Notes: a model not told the origin generated them from the sequence alone. A stretch of 64,000 bases of DNA from Planctomycetota bacterium (GCA_016795245.1 JAEUIA010000045.1:1-64000), one strand, 5' to 3'. Shown: positions 9,451 through 18,149, numbered from the stretch's first letter. A program made the numbers and translations.

Positions 9451-9915
9451 TCAGGCGTGAACGGGGACGTTCTTCTCGGGCTTCCCTGGGGCGGTCTCGG
9501 TCGAGCCGGCCTCGTCGTTCGAAGTCGATGCGCGCATCGCCTTGTCGAACTCGCGCTCGCGGCGCACCTTCTCGCCCAGGAGTTCCTTGACCTTGGTCTG
9601 CTTGCCGACGCGATCGCGCAGGAAGTAGAGCTTGGCGCGACGGATCTGGCCGCGACGCGTGATGACGATGTCCTTCACGCGCGGGCTGTGCATCGGGAAA
9701 ATGCGCTCGACGCCCTCACCCTGCACGATGCGGCGCACGATGATGTTGCGCCGAATGCCGCGCCCCTTGAGCGCGATGACCGTGCCGATGAAGAGCTGAA
9801 CGCGCTCCTTGTCGCCTTCCTTGATGAGGTAGTGGACCTCGACGTTGTCCCCCACGTGCACCATGGGGAGCTGCTTCTTGCCGTTCTCTTTGTCCAGTTG
9901 TCCGATGAGGTCCAT
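9451..9915 (-). CDS. rplS: 50S ribosomal protein L19
   Basis: The product is 154 aa against a usual 115 or so. The L19 core is clear: VGDNVEVHYLIKEGDKERVQ, FIGTVIALKGRG and FPMHSPRVKDIVITRRGQIRRAKLYFLRD. L19 sits at the 30S-50S interface. A C-terminal tail of about 30 Ser/Thr/Pro/Glu-rich residues is extra. It follows trmD by 33 bp in the common trmD-rplS order. Confidence 0.96.
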   Translation of the reverse strand: MDLIGQLDKENGKKQLPMVHVGDNVEVHYLIKEGDKERVQLFIGTVIALKGRGIRRNIIVRRIVQGEGVERIFPMHSPRVKDIVITRRGQIRRAKLYFLRDRVGKQTKVKELLGEKVRREREFDKAMRASTSNDEAGSTETAPGKPEKNVPVHA

Positions 9916-9948
9916 TGTCTGACTCCGCGCGCTCGTTCGGCGCGCACT

Positions 9949-10743
9949 CTAGGTGCGACGCGTCCGATCGGACACGTCGTTGTGCGGTTTTGGGGTGGGG
10001 GTGTGCGGTGGGGGCTGCGCGCCGTGCGGCTGCGATTTCAGCGGGTTTTCGAGGCTATTTTCGTGTTGGAGCAGGTCCGGTCGGCGCGCGCGCGTCTTCT
10101 TCAACGCCTCGGCTTGCCGCCAGCGGTCGATCTTCTGGTGATCGCCCGAGAGCAGGATCTCCGGCACCGCCTCGCCGCGAAAGACGCGCGGGCGCGTGAA
10201 GTGCGGATGGTCGAGTCCGCCGCCGACCTGGAACGAGTCGAGCAGCGCCGAGCGCTCGTCGCCGAGCACACCGGGGACCAGCCGCGAAACCGCTTCGGTG
10301 ATGGCGAGGGCGGGCAGTTCACCGCCGGCCAGCACGAAGTCTCCGACGGAGTACTCGTGGAAGTCGAGCTGCGACAGGATCCGCGCGTCGAACCCTTCGT
10401 AGCGGCCGCACAGGAGCAGGATCCGCTCTTGGGCCACCAACGCCTCGGCGTGCGTCTGTCGAAAGGGCGTGCCGGCGGGGCACAGGGCGATCTTGTGGAA
10501 GGTCCCGTGCTCGCGCTCGAGCCACTCGACGCACTCGACGATGGGTTCGGGCTTCATCACCATCCCCGGCCCGCCCCCGAAAGGACGGTCGTCGACGGTG
10601 CGATGCTTGTCGCGGGTGAAGTCACGAATGTCAGTGAGTTGGATCCGGACCTTTCCCTTCTCTTGCGCAAGGCCCAGAATGCTGGACCTCACGTAGGCCT
10701 CGACGGCCTCAGGGAACAAAGTCAGGATGGCAAAGAGCGTCAC
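9949..10743 (-). CDS. trmD: tRNA (guanine37-N1)-methyltransferase
   Basis: TrmD is a SPOUT methyltransferase making m1G37 in tRNAs. The 264-aa product shows DDRPFGGGPGMVMKPEP and LLCGRYEGFDARI, with the trefoil-knot AdoMet site YSVGDFVLAGGELPAL. The C-terminal helical domain has LDHPHFTRP and ILLSGDHQKI. The last 30 residues are a Pro/His-rich tail outside the family core. The gene heads the leftward cluster and is divergent from ribE, with about 108 bp between starts. Confidence 0.97.
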   Translation of the reverse strand: MTLFAILTLFPEAVEAYVRSSILGLAQEKGKVRIQLTDIRDFTRDKHRTVDDRPFGGGPGMVMKPEPIVECVEWLEREHGTFHKIALCPAGTPFRQTHAEALVAQERILLLCGRYEGFDARILSQLDFHEYSVGDFVLAGGELPALAITEAVSRLVPGVLGDERSALLDSFQVGGGLDHPHFTRPRVFRGEAVPEILLSGDHQKIDRWRQAEALKKTRARRPDLLQHENSLENPLKSQPHGAQPPPHTPTPKPHNDVSDRTRRT

Positions 10744-10851
10744 GGTCCCTCTCTTGAATCCCGGCCCGGGGGCTGGGGAAAAGGCTCAGCAGGGTAGACG
10801 CGGCCCTTGGGAGCGTCAAGGCTGGGGCTGCACAAGGAAGCGAGGAGCGGC

Positions 10852-11445
10852 GTGTTTACGGGTTTGATCGAGGCCTCTGTGCCTGTGATCCGGGTCGAGC
10901 GCGGGGGCGAGGGCCTGCGGTTGGCCGTGCGGAGCCCTGGAAAGGGGTATGAGGTCCGCCGGGGGCAGAGTGTTGCGGTCTCGGGGGCCTGTCTGACCCA
11001 CGTGGGGGCGGAGGGGGCGGGGGAGGAACTGGTCTTCGATCTTTCGGCGGAGACGCTCCTGCGCACGCACCTGGGGAGGGCGCGGGTCGGGCAACACGTG
11101 AATCTCGAGCGGGCGCTGCGCCTGGGTGATCGGTTGGACGGGCACCTGGTTGCGGGGCATATCGACGGCGTCGGGAAATTGCTGACGATCGACCGCACGA
11201 GCGACGGTGGTGCGCGCATCGAGGTCGAGGTGCCGGAGGGGCTCGAGCGGTATTTGATCGACAAGGGCAGTGTTACGCTCGACGGTGTGAGCTTGACGGT
11301 TGTTTCGCCGCGCGGGCGGAGGTTTGCGGTCGCGTTGATTCCGTTGACGATCACACAGACGGGATTCGCTCACGCGCGGGCCGGTGATGAGCTCAACGTC
11401 GAGGCCGACATGATCGGCAAGTGGTTGGACAAGTTGAGGCCGTGA
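10852..11445 (+). CDS. ribE: Riboflavin synthase, alpha chain
   Basis: The enzyme dismutates two 6,7-dimethyl-8-ribityllumazines to riboflavin. The 197-aa product is built of two similar barrels, as expected. The N-terminus is FTGLIEA. The first barrel has VAVSGACLTHV and VNLERALRLGDRLDGHLVAGHIDG. The second has VTLDGVSLTVVS and ends VEADMIGKWLDKL. I chose GTG at 10852, preceded by AGGAG, because riboflavin synthases begin MFTGLIE. The frame is open upstream to a TTG at 10807. Other rib genes are not nearby. Confidence 0.95.
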   Translation: MFTGLIEASVPVIRVERGGEGLRLAVRSPGKGYEVRRGQSVAVSGACLTHVGAEGAGEELVFDLSAETLLRTHLGRARVGQHVNLERALRLGDRLDGHLVAGHIDGVGKLLTIDRTSDGGARIEVEVPEGLERYLIDKGSVTLDGVSLTVVSPRGRRFAVALIPLTITQTGFAHARAGDELNVEADMIGKWLDKLRP

Positions 11446-11572
11446 GCGTGATGGCGTGCGGTGCGAGTTCAGCGCGGGTGCACGGCTGCACTGCGCAACT
11501 CAGAACACTTCGCAGAGGACTGCGTCCGCCGATCGGCCATGGCGTCGCGTCCAGCCGCTGAGTCCAACCTCA

Positions 11573-11803
11573 CAACGCTTCGATACCGACATCGAACGCG
11601 AAGTGGATCCCGCTCGTCCGCAGGGCAGTGCTCCCATTCCCCGGCGGTCCTCTCCTCGTACGCTTTCTGTCGCTGAAGTCGGGGTTGGCCTCGTGCGGTA
11701 CTCCGCGCGAGGTCAACACCGACTCCGCGCTGCGGAGCACGCGTCGAATGCTGTTGCTGTGAAGTTTTCTTCGCGCTTTGCTTCTGCTTCGCGTTGCGTG
11801 AGG
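11573..11803 (-). repeat. Dispersed hairpin element, copy 1 (minus orientation)
   Basis: In minus-strand order it has the 5' block CCTCACGCAACGCGAAGCAG, the AGCAACAGCATTCGACGCG block, and a long hairpin (arms 11678-11698 and 11703-11723) closed on AGTA. GACTTCAG and the 3' flank with TCGGTATCGAAGCGTTG follow. It forms a divergent pair with copy 2. Confidence 0.8.
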
Positions 11804-11870
11804 GCGCTTGGGTGAGTCGTTGGGTAGGGAGGGATGTGTTCTCGGGACTCGATGGCGCTCGAGGGAGATG

Positions 11871-12050
11871 AGCAGCGCGAAGCAGGCTGGAGAGCAACGG
11901 CATTCGACGCGTGCTTCGCAGCGCGGAGTCCTGGTTGACCTCGCGCGGAGTACCGCACGAGGCCAACCAGGACTTCAGGGTAAGAGTGTCTACGAGGAGA
12001 GGACCGACTTGGGGAGGGTGCGGGGGGTGGTGTCGGTCTCGAAGCGTTGA
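11871..12050 (+). repeat. Dispersed hairpin element, copy 2 (plus orientation)
   Basis: The conserved block AGCAACGGCATTCGACGCG (11894-11912) precedes a hairpin with arms 11929-11948 and 11953-11972. That is 18 pairs and two mismatches, with loop AGTA. The 3' flank ends GTCGGTCTCGAAGCGTTG. It is head-to-head with copy 1, about 67 bp apart. Confidence 0.85.
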
Positions 12051-12111
12051 GGGGGAGGACGTGGCAGGTTTTTTTTCGCCGTTGAGGCGGCGGGTGTCGT
12101 GGCAGTTGCGT

Positions 12112-12238
12112 CGGCAAGTTTGATGGCAAGTGCGGTGGCAAGTGCGGTGGCAAGTGCATTCCACGTTGCGTCCGCTGCGTCGGCTTCTGCGTCGGCTTCT
12201 GCGTCGGCTGTTGCGTCGGCTGTTGCGTCGGCTGCTGC
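12112..12238. repeat. Two 12-bp tandem arrays downstream of mlaD
   Basis: Array one repeats GGTGGCAAGTGC about three times (12112-12157). Array two repeats TGCGTCGGCTnn about five times (12176-12238). They end just beyond the mlaD stop, in no supported gene. Confidence 0.75.
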
Positions 12239-12244
12239 CCTCGA

Positions 12245-13429
12245 CTAGAACGCCCCGAAGAACACGCTCGTGAAGGTTGTGATCGGCGCGGCTTCGCGGA
12301 ACTCTTCGAGCGCGCGTTGCACGATGCGCATCGCGGTTTTCAGGTCCTGGTACAGGTCGTCGTCCATGACGAGGCGTCCGATCGAACCTTGTCCGCTGCG
12401 CACGGAGGAGGTCACGACGGCGAGGTCTTCGGTCAGTTGTCGGATGTTGTCGTAGATTTCCGGCCGTGTGAGCAGCGCGCCGATCGTGCCCTGTCCGTCC
12501 GCCAGGTTCTTCGTCACGACCTCGATGTTGCGCGCGATCGCGTCATCGTTGATCAATACGCCCAGCGTGCCTTGTCCGGCGTCGATCTTCTTCACGACCG
12601 CGTTCAGCGCCGCGACCGCCTCGGAGACGTCTTTTGCGATCGTCTCGTCCTGGATCAGGCGCCCGGCGAGGCCGCTTCCGGCGCGCACGTCGACGGCGAG
12701 TAGCGCCGCTTCGTCGAGCACCTTGGAGAGCTTCTTCGAGGCCGCGAGGAATTCCTTGAACAACTCGTCGTTCGAGAGCAACTGTCCCGCTGTGCCTTTG
12801 CCCGCGCCCAGGTTCTTGGCGATGTCTTCGAGCGTCGCCAGCGTGCGCGCGGCCGAGTTCACGGCACTCGCGAGGTCGTCCGACATGCTCTCGTCGCGCA
12901 GGATGCGCCCGAGCGTGCCGCGCCCGTCCTTCAAGTCGCGCGAGATCAGGCGCATGTTCTCGACGATCTCCTCGACGCCCGCGCTGCTCGCATCGACGAG
13001 CCGGCCCAGGCCCTCGATCGGATTGGCGGACACCGTCCCGAGCAGGAGCGTGCCCTCCGGAACCGGCGCGCCCTCCGCGGGGCCAGGGTCGATCACCATG
13101 TTGCGGCCGCCGAGCAAGGTCGCGTCCTTGATCTGGATCTTCCAGCCGGCGCGCAGCGGGAGTTTCTCGTTCAGCGACGCGATCACGGTGACGCGCTTTT
13201 CGATCGGGGCCGTCGGGTCGAAGGTGAGCTTCTTGATGCGGCCCCAGCGCATGCCCGCCACGAGCACTCCGTCGCCTTCGCGCAATCCGTTCGTCTCGGA
13301 GAATTGCACGCGCATCTCCGGGCGATCGCGGAACAGCGTGAAGTCGGTCAGGAAGAGCGTGTAGTAGCCCAACACCGAGAGCGTGAGCAGGAAGAACAGT
13401 CCCAGGATGACGGAGCGACTACCGGACAT
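12245..13429 (-). CDS. mlaD: MCE/MlaD-family substrate-binding protein of a lipid ABC transporter
   Basis: MlaD-type proteins bind lipids on the periplasmic side of MlaFE permeases. From ATG at 13429 the product is 394 aa. One N-terminal TM anchor (SVILGLFFLLTLSVLGYY) is followed by an MCE domain (MRVQFSETNGLREGDGVLVA, WKIQIKDATLLGG). A long helical C-terminal region follows in which a degenerate segment recurs about five times: GRGTLGRIL, GKGTAGQLL, GSGLAGRLI, GQGTLGVLI, GQGTIGALL, GQGSIGRLV. An ATG 12 codons upstream is possible, but 13429 has GAGAGGG before it. It lies 13 bp after mlaF. Confidence 0.9.
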   Translation of the reverse strand: MSGSRSVILGLFFLLTLSVLGYYTLFLTDFTLFRDRPEMRVQFSETNGLREGDGVLVAGMRWGRIKKLTFDPTAPIEKRVTVIASLNEKLPLRAGWKIQIKDATLLGGRNMVIDPGPAEGAPVPEGTLLLGTVSANPIEGLGRLVDASSAGVEEIVENMRLISRDLKDGRGTLGRILRDESMSDDLASAVNSAARTLATLEDIAKNLGAGKGTAGQLLSNDELFKEFLAASKKLSKVLDEAALLAVDVRAGSGLAGRLIQDETIAKDVSEAVAALNAVVKKIDAGQGTLGVLINDDAIARNIEVVTKNLADGQGTIGALLTRPEIYDNIRQLTEDLAVVTSSVRSGQGSIGRLVMDDDLYQDLKTAMRIVQRALEEFREAAPITTFTSVFFGAF

Positions 13430-13442
13430 GTCTAGAGCCCTC

Positions 13443-14207
13443 TCATTGGTCGAGTGCGGACGCACGCGCGGAGGCGTCGGGGCCGAGGAATTGAACCAGG
13501 CGGGGGATGTCGGAGTTGAAGAACTCCGACGGCGGGATCTGCACCAGCGCCTGGCCGCCTTCGAGGAACAGGACCTCGTCGGCGACCGTGCGGATGCACG
13601 GAATGCGGTGTTCGACCACGATCGAGGTGACGCGCATCTTCTGTTGCACGTCGCGGATCAGGTCGTTGATCGAGCGCGAAATTTCGGGGTCCAGGCCCGC
13701 GTTGGGTTCGTCGTAGAGGACGATGTCGGGGTCGGTGATGAGTGCGCGCGCCAGACCGACGCGCTTTTTCATGCCGCCCGATATCTGCGACGGCATGCGG
13801 TCCCACGTGCCCGGGATGCGCACCAGTTCCAGCTTCTCGGTGACGCGTCGTTTGATCTCGGCCTCTTTCATGTCCGTGTTCTCGCGCAGCGGCAGCGCGA
13901 CGTTGTCGCCCACGGACAGCCAGTTGATCAAAGCGCCCTCTTGGAACAAGAATCCCATGCGCTTGCGCAGGCTCGAGAGTTCCTTGCCCGTGAGCCTGGT
14001 CATGTCGCGACCTTCGACCTCGACCAGGCCCGAATCGGCGCGCATCAAGCCGATGATGTGTCGCAGGACGACCGACTTGCCCGTGCCCGAGGGGCCCATG
14101 ATCGCGAGCGTCTTGCCCTGTTTGACCTCGAACGAGAGCCCGCGCAGGACGTGGTTCGAGCCGAAGCTCTTGTGCACGTCGCGCAGCTTGATGATCGTCT
14201 CTTCCAT
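13443..14207 (-). CDS. mlaF: ABC transporter ATP-binding protein, MlaF type
   Basis: This 254-aa ATPase energises the Mla/MCE lipid transporter. It has Walker A GPSGTGKS near residue 39, the Q-loop FLFQEGAL, the signature SGGMKKRVGLARAL and Walker B IVLYDEPNAGLDP, with a switch histidine in IVVEHR. The EPNAGLDP wording and absence of a membrane domain fit the MlaF subgroup. The start MEETIIKL at 14207 gives an 11-bp gap from mlaE. The frame is open far upstream, in antisense to mlaE, which is not coding there. Confidence 0.95.
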   Translation of the reverse strand: MEETIIKLRDVHKSFGSNHVLRGLSFEVKQGKTLAIMGPSGTGKSVVLRHIIGLMRADSGLVEVEGRDMTRLTGKELSSLRKRMGFLFQEGALINWLSVGDNVALPLRENTDMKEAEIKRRVTEKLELVRIPGTWDRMPSQISGGMKKRVGLARALITDPDIVLYDEPNAGLDPEISRSINDLIRDVQQKMRVTSIVVEHRIPCIRTVADEVLFLEGGQALVQIPPSEFFNSDIPRLVQFLGPDASARASALDQ

Positions 14208-14218
14208 CGGCGCGCGGC

Positions 14219-15004
14219 TCAGGCCTGGTACATCATCCAGGTCATGAAGTAGTTCGAGACGATGATGGCGATGATCGCGTCGCGCACGGCTTGTCGCGTC
14301 GCCTTGCCGACACCGAGCGCGCCGCCGCGGGCCTTCAAGCCGGCGCTGCATCCGATGATCGACACCAGGAGTCCGAACACGACCGACTTGGCGAGTCCGC
14401 CGTAGACGTCCTTCGGCAGCGCGATCAGCGACGCGTGGTCGGTCAACGCTTCGATCGCCGAGTCGGCGTAGAGCTGCCAGCTGACGTTGAGCTGCGAATT
14501 GGCCACGAAGCCGCCGCCCAGGATGCCGATCGTGTCGCACAGGATCGTGAGCAAGGGGGCCGCGATCGCGAGCGCCACGATGCGCGGCAGGATCAGGAGC
14601 TTGACGCGGTCGATGGACAGCACTTCGAGCGCCGAGAGTTCGTCGCTGACCGACATCGTGCCCAGTTCCGCCGCCATCGAACTGCCCGCGGTCGCCGCCA
14701 GGATCGTGGCCGTGATGAACGGGCCCATCTCGCGCGCCATGCTGACCGCGACGATCGTTCCGATCTGGTCTTGTTGTCCGATGCGCGCCAGCTCGATGCC
14801 GGTCTGCAGGGACACGATCATCCCGATGAAGAGCCCGACCAGGAGCACCACGTGCACGGTCTGGATCGCGCTCTGGAAGATCTGTTCGGAGATCAGCGTC
14901 CACCGCCGCGGGATCGACCCGACACGCACCAGCACGCTGCCGAGCAATTCGACCTGGAAGCCGATGCTCGCGGCCAGATTGGTGATGGGGCTCAGAAGGG
15001 ACAT
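14219..15004 (-). CDS. mlaE: ABC transporter permease, MlaE family
   Basis: This 261-aa inner-membrane protein has about five or six TM segments. MlaE landmarks are GLFIGMIVSLQTGIEL, MAREMGPFITATILA, AGSSMAAELGTM and SVSDELSALEVLSIDRV, followed by LPRIVALAIAAPLLT and a C-terminal FMTWMMYQ. It pairs with mlaF and mlaD just downstream, giving a complete core MCE transporter, here probably for glycerophospholipid traffic between membranes. A 26-bp gap follows the lipoprotein gene upstream. Confidence 0.95.
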   Translation of the reverse strand: MSLLSPITNLAASIGFQVELLGSVLVRVGSIPRRWTLISEQIFQSAIQTVHVVLLVGLFIGMIVSLQTGIELARIGQQDQIGTIVAVSMAREMGPFITATILAATAGSSMAAELGTMSVSDELSALEVLSIDRVKLLILPRIVALAIAAPLLTILCDTIGILGGGFVANSQLNVSWQLYADSAIEALTDHASLIALPKDVYGGLAKSVVFGLLVSIIGCSAGLKARGGALGVGKATRQAVRDAIIAIIVSNYFMTWMMYQA

Positions 15005-15030
15005 CGTCTCCGGCTCGTCGCGCGCGCCGC

Positions 15031-16545
15031 TCAGGGGTCGCTCGCGCTACCTGTGAGGCTAGCGGATGCCCCCGCGCGTTCCAGTGGCCAGCCGGGACCG
15101 GGAAAAGCCGGGGTCATCAGTTCGAAACTCGAGGCTGCGCTGCTCTTCCAGCGCAGCAGTCCGAAGAGCAGCGAAGTTTCGCTGACGCGCGCTTCGTTCT
15201 CCAGGTACGAGCGGTGCGCCCACAGGAACGTGAAACTGCGCCGATCCTCGAGCGCATCCCGTTCGCGGCGCCACAATCCCAGCCACGAGCGCTCGCGGAT
15301 CTGTTCGTGATTGCGGTCGCGCGTCCACAGCTCCCAGATCCAGGCGTACATCTCGTCGATCTCAGGCGTGCGCCACAGCGGATTGAGCGCCGGGAACGCG
15401 AAGTGACGTTCGCTCGCCTCGCGCCCTTCGCGCTGATAGAGCGGCCACAACTTCTCGTAGCTGAAGACACCCGCGTCCTCGTCCACGCGCTTCCAGTTCT
15501 GCCAGAACGGGATGACGTAGATGCTGTTCTTGATGCTCGTTTCGTATTCCTCGCGCGCGATGTTCACGATCGGCCACAGGTACCAGGTCGAGTCCAGCCC
15601 GTCGCCGTGGTAGTGCGAGTAGAACGGCCAGAATCGCGTGCGCGAGACGTCGTCGCGCGGCGATTCCATGCGCTCGACGAGCGGCCACGGCATGTCGGTC
15701 GCGTGAAAGCCCGTCGCCGGGTCCGAAGCCGTGCCGAAGAAGGGCCACAACACCGTCGTCGAGGTGTACGTGCCGCGCGTCGTGCGCCCGAAGAACGGCC
15801 AGAACATCCACATGCGCTCGCGCTTTTCGGGCGAGAGGTGGCGGTTGTTCTCGTGCAGGTGGAAGAACGGCCACAGCCAGAAGCGCCGGTCGTAGCGGCC
15901 TTCGTACGACGACACGCCGTAGAACGGCCACACGCGCCCGCTCTCGCCGCCGACACCGTCGGTCCACGAGAAGAACGGAAACAGGACGTGCCGCGTCGTC
16001 TGGCCGCCGCGCACCGTCTTCAGCCAGATCGGGAACAGGACGAACTCGATGCGATCGTAGGAGAGAAAGCTCTCGGTGACGCCGCCGAACGGAAACCACG
16101 CGCGCACGACACGACCATCGGCGCGGCGCGACCAGTAGATGCCGGGCAAGGTGAGCAGCGTCCATTCGAGCTGACCGTCGCTCGTGACGTGCCGCTCGTA
16201 GCGCGTGATCGGGATCAACTGCCACACGTATTCGTCGCCGTGATCCTTGGCGATCCCGAACGGCGTGAGGAAGCGCGTGACCTTGTCGCCGCTCGTCTCG
16301 CGATCCTGGATCATCAACGGCCGCAGCGCCCACTGCGACCACGGCCCGCCGGGTTGCGACTGGCGCACGCGCACCGCTCCGCCCAGGGCCTCGCGCTCGA
16401 CGCCGCCGCCGGCCGTCGAGTACTCCGAGAAGAGCGGCGCGAGCATGCGCTCGGATCCGGTCGCCGCGCAGCCGGATGCCGCCAGGGCGAGGAGCACGGC
16501 GAGCGCGCAGGAACGAATGCAGGGTAGACCCAACTTGGGGCGCAT
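15031..16545 (-). CDS. WPFF-repeat lipoprotein of unknown function
   Basis: The family is not recognised. The 504-aa product has a lipoprotein signal (ALAVLLALAASGC, Cys26 lipidated). It then carries a series of short beta-like repeats in which an aromatic-rich W/F-P-F-F/Y/W tetrad returns every 20-35 residues: FPFG, FPIW, FPFF, WPFY, WPFF three times, WPLV, WPFY, WPIV, IPFW and WPLY. Periodic aromatic strands suggest a beta-propeller or beta-solenoid, or an outer-membrane beta fold; this is inference. It is first in the operon with mlaE, mlaF and mlaD, so a role as envelope partner of that lipid transporter is plausible. Confidence 0.75.
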   Translation of the reverse strand: MRPKLGLPCIRSCALAVLLALAASGCAATGSERMLAPLFSEYSTAGGGVEREALGGAVRVRQSQPGGPWSQWALRPLMIQDRETSGDKVTRFLTPFGIAKDHGDEYVWQLIPITRYERHVTSDGQLEWTLLTLPGIYWSRRADGRVVRAWFPFGGVTESFLSYDRIEFVLFPIWLKTVRGGQTTRHVLFPFFSWTDGVGGESGRVWPFYGVSSYEGRYDRRFWLWPFFHLHENNRHLSPEKRERMWMFWPFFGRTTRGTYTSTTVLWPFFGTASDPATGFHATDMPWPLVERMESPRDDVSRTRFWPFYSHYHGDGLDSTWYLWPIVNIAREEYETSIKNSIYVIPFWQNWKRVDEDAGVFSYEKLWPLYQREGREASERHFAFPALNPLWRTPEIDEMYAWIWELWTRDRNHEQIRERSWLGLWRRERDALEDRRSFTFLWAHRSYLENEARVSETSLLFGLLRWKSSAASSFELMTPAFPGPGWPLERAGASASLTGSASDP

Positions 16546-16581
16546 TGTGGAACTCGGCGTGCCTCATGCAAGCCCGTCGCC

Positions 16582-16610
16582 TTGTTCGCACTTCCCCGCG
16601 CTGATAAGTT
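16582..16610 (+). promoter_or_regulatory. Candidate promoter of trpS
   Basis: TTGTTC (16582-16587) and TAAGTT (16605-16610) stand 17 bp apart, 11 bp before the trpS ATG, giving a very short leader. Confidence 0.4.
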
Positions 16611-16621
16611 CGCCCGCGCTC

Positions 16622-17605
16622 ATGAAGACCGTCCTTTCCGGCATCCAACCGAGCGGTCGACCGCACCTGGGCAACTACTTCGGGGCGATCCGCCAGCACA
16701 TCGCCCTCCAAGACGGTGGTCACGCCTGCTTCTTTTTCATCGCCGACTACCACGCGCTGACGACGTCGCGCGACCCCGCGAAGCTGCGCGAGGCCGTGCG
16801 GGACGTCGCGATCACGTACCTTGCGCTGGGCCTGGATCCGAAGCGTGTGGCGCTGTTCCGCCAGAGCGACGTCAAGGCCGTGACCGAGATCAGCTGGTTG
16901 CTCGCCTGCGTCACCGGCATGGGCCTCTTGGAGCGCGCGCATTCGTACAAGGACAAGCTCGCGCACGGCGTGAAACCCAGCGTCGGCCTCTTCACCTATC
17001 CGATCCTGATGGCGGCCGACATCCTGGCCTACGACTCGGACCTGGTCCCGGTCGGCAAGGATCAGATCCAGCACGTCGAGATGGCGCAGGACATGGCCGG
17101 CTCCTTCAACGCTGCTTTCGGCGAGGTTTTTCGGCGCCCGGAGCCGTTCGTGCCCAGCGCGGAGAAGCTCGCGAAAGTGCCCGGTCTCGACGGCGAGAAG
17201 ATGAGCAAGACCTACGGCAACGACGTGTGGATCTTCGAGAGCGGCAAGAAGCTGAAATCCGCCGTCGGCAAGATCGCGACCGACAGCCGCGCTCCCGAAG
17301 AGCCGAAAGAGCCGGATGAGATGCTGTTGTTCTCGTTCCTCGAGCTCTTCACGGACGCGGCGACGCTCGAGCAGTGGAAGGCCCGCGTCCGCGCCGGTGG
17401 AGAGGGAGCGCCGGGCTACGGACACATCAAGGCCGCGATCATCGAAGGCATGGAAGCCTACTTCGCCCCCGCGCGCGCGCGGCGCGAAGAGTTGTTGAAC
17501 GATCCCGCCGAGGTCGATCGCATCCTCGCGCGCGGCGCGGAGACAGCCTGCGCGCGCGCCGCCCTGGTGCGCGATCGGGCCCTCGCCGCCTGTGGACTGC
17601 GCTGA
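16622..17605 (+). CDS. trpS: Tryptophanyl-tRNA synthetase
   Basis: A class I synthetase charging tRNA-Trp, 327 aa, the usual size. The HIGH-like motif is in QPSGRPHLGNYFGA near residue 15 and the KMSKS motif in LDGEKMSKTYGN near residue 195. VGKDQIQHVEMAQDMA is the TrpRS-typical segment between them. The ATG at 16622 gives the canonical N-terminus MKTVLSGIQPSG; the open frame extends upstream in antisense to the lipoprotein gene and is not used. It heads a rightward cluster ending with an HU-like gene. Confidence 0.97.
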   Translation: MKTVLSGIQPSGRPHLGNYFGAIRQHIALQDGGHACFFFIADYHALTTSRDPAKLREAVRDVAITYLALGLDPKRVALFRQSDVKAVTEISWLLACVTGMGLLERAHSYKDKLAHGVKPSVGLFTYPILMAADILAYDSDLVPVGKDQIQHVEMAQDMAGSFNAAFGEVFRRPEPFVPSAEKLAKVPGLDGEKMSKTYGNDVWIFESGKKLKSAVGKIATDSRAPEEPKEPDEMLLFSFLELFTDAATLEQWKARVRAGGEGAPGYGHIKAAIIEGMEAYFAPARARREELLNDPAEVDRILARGAETACARAALVRDRALAACGLR

Positions 17606-17629
17606 AACACCGAAAGCACGAGATTCGCC

Positions 17630-18142
17630 ATGAAACGCCTCACTCAACTCAGCCTGTGCTTCCCGCTCGCGCTCCTCGCCTGTACCGCGCCCGACAAGCG
17701 CTCCGAGTCTCCGTTCGCACCCGCCCCCGATCCGAAGGCGGGGCCGCCCAAGGACCTGGTGATCCCGAAGCCGTGGACGGATCGCTTCCTCGCGACCGGC
17801 GCGCTGGTCGCAAACGATGTGCGCATCGAGGGCCCCGACGGATTGTTGGAGCACGTCGTCTCGACCCAGGATCTGCAGTTCCACGAAGTCGTGATCAAGG
17901 CGACACCCGACGGCCTCTTGCAGACGATCACGCTGCGCGCCGACGCCGCCGGGCAGGACATCCGCGCGCAACTCGACAACCTGGCGATCTCGTGCTGGCG
18001 CTCGCTCACGATCCTGGAACGCCCGGGCCCGGTCGACGTCACCGTCAGCGCGGTCGGCGACGTGCTGTTCGTGGAGAAGGGCTCGGATGCCGGTGAGCAA
18101 CGCGGTTCGAACTTGCGCATCGTGGGCCAGGTTCAGCGCTGA
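17630..18142 (+). CDS. Small lipoprotein of unknown function
   Basis: The 170-aa product has a lipoprotein signal (SLCFPLALLAC, Cys18). A Pro-rich linker follows, then a domain of about 120 aa with beta-rich composition (VRIEGPDGLLEHVVSTQD, GLLQTITLRADAAG, VDVTVSAVGDVLFVEKGS). I do not recognise the family. It sits 24 bp after trpS and 7 bp before another lipoprotein gene, so the two probably act in the same envelope process. Confidence 0.75.
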   Translation: MKRLTQLSLCFPLALLACTAPDKRSESPFAPAPDPKAGPPKDLVIPKPWTDRFLATGALVANDVRIEGPDGLLEHVVSTQDLQFHEVVIKATPDGLLQTITLRADAAGQDIRAQLDNLAISCWRSLTILERPGPVDVTVSAVGDVLFVEKGSDAGEQRGSNLRIVGQVQR

Positions 18143-18149
18143 GCTGCCC

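Larger units (their letters stand above)
11446..12244. other. Repeat-rich gene-free region between ribE and mlaD
   Basis: Two copies of the dispersed hairpin element (11573-11803 minus, 11871-12050 plus) and two 12-bp tandem arrays (about 12112-12157 and 12176-12238) fill this gap between convergent genes. Overlapping open frames exist on both strands but look like translations of the repeats. Confidence 0.7.

Noticed and set aside
11469..12164. Open frame on the minus strand through element copies 1 and 2 beginning with Cys/His-rich repeats
   Set aside because: The apparent Cys/His repeats are translations of the 12-bp array. The frame crosses both repeat copies, and no start signal or domain is present.
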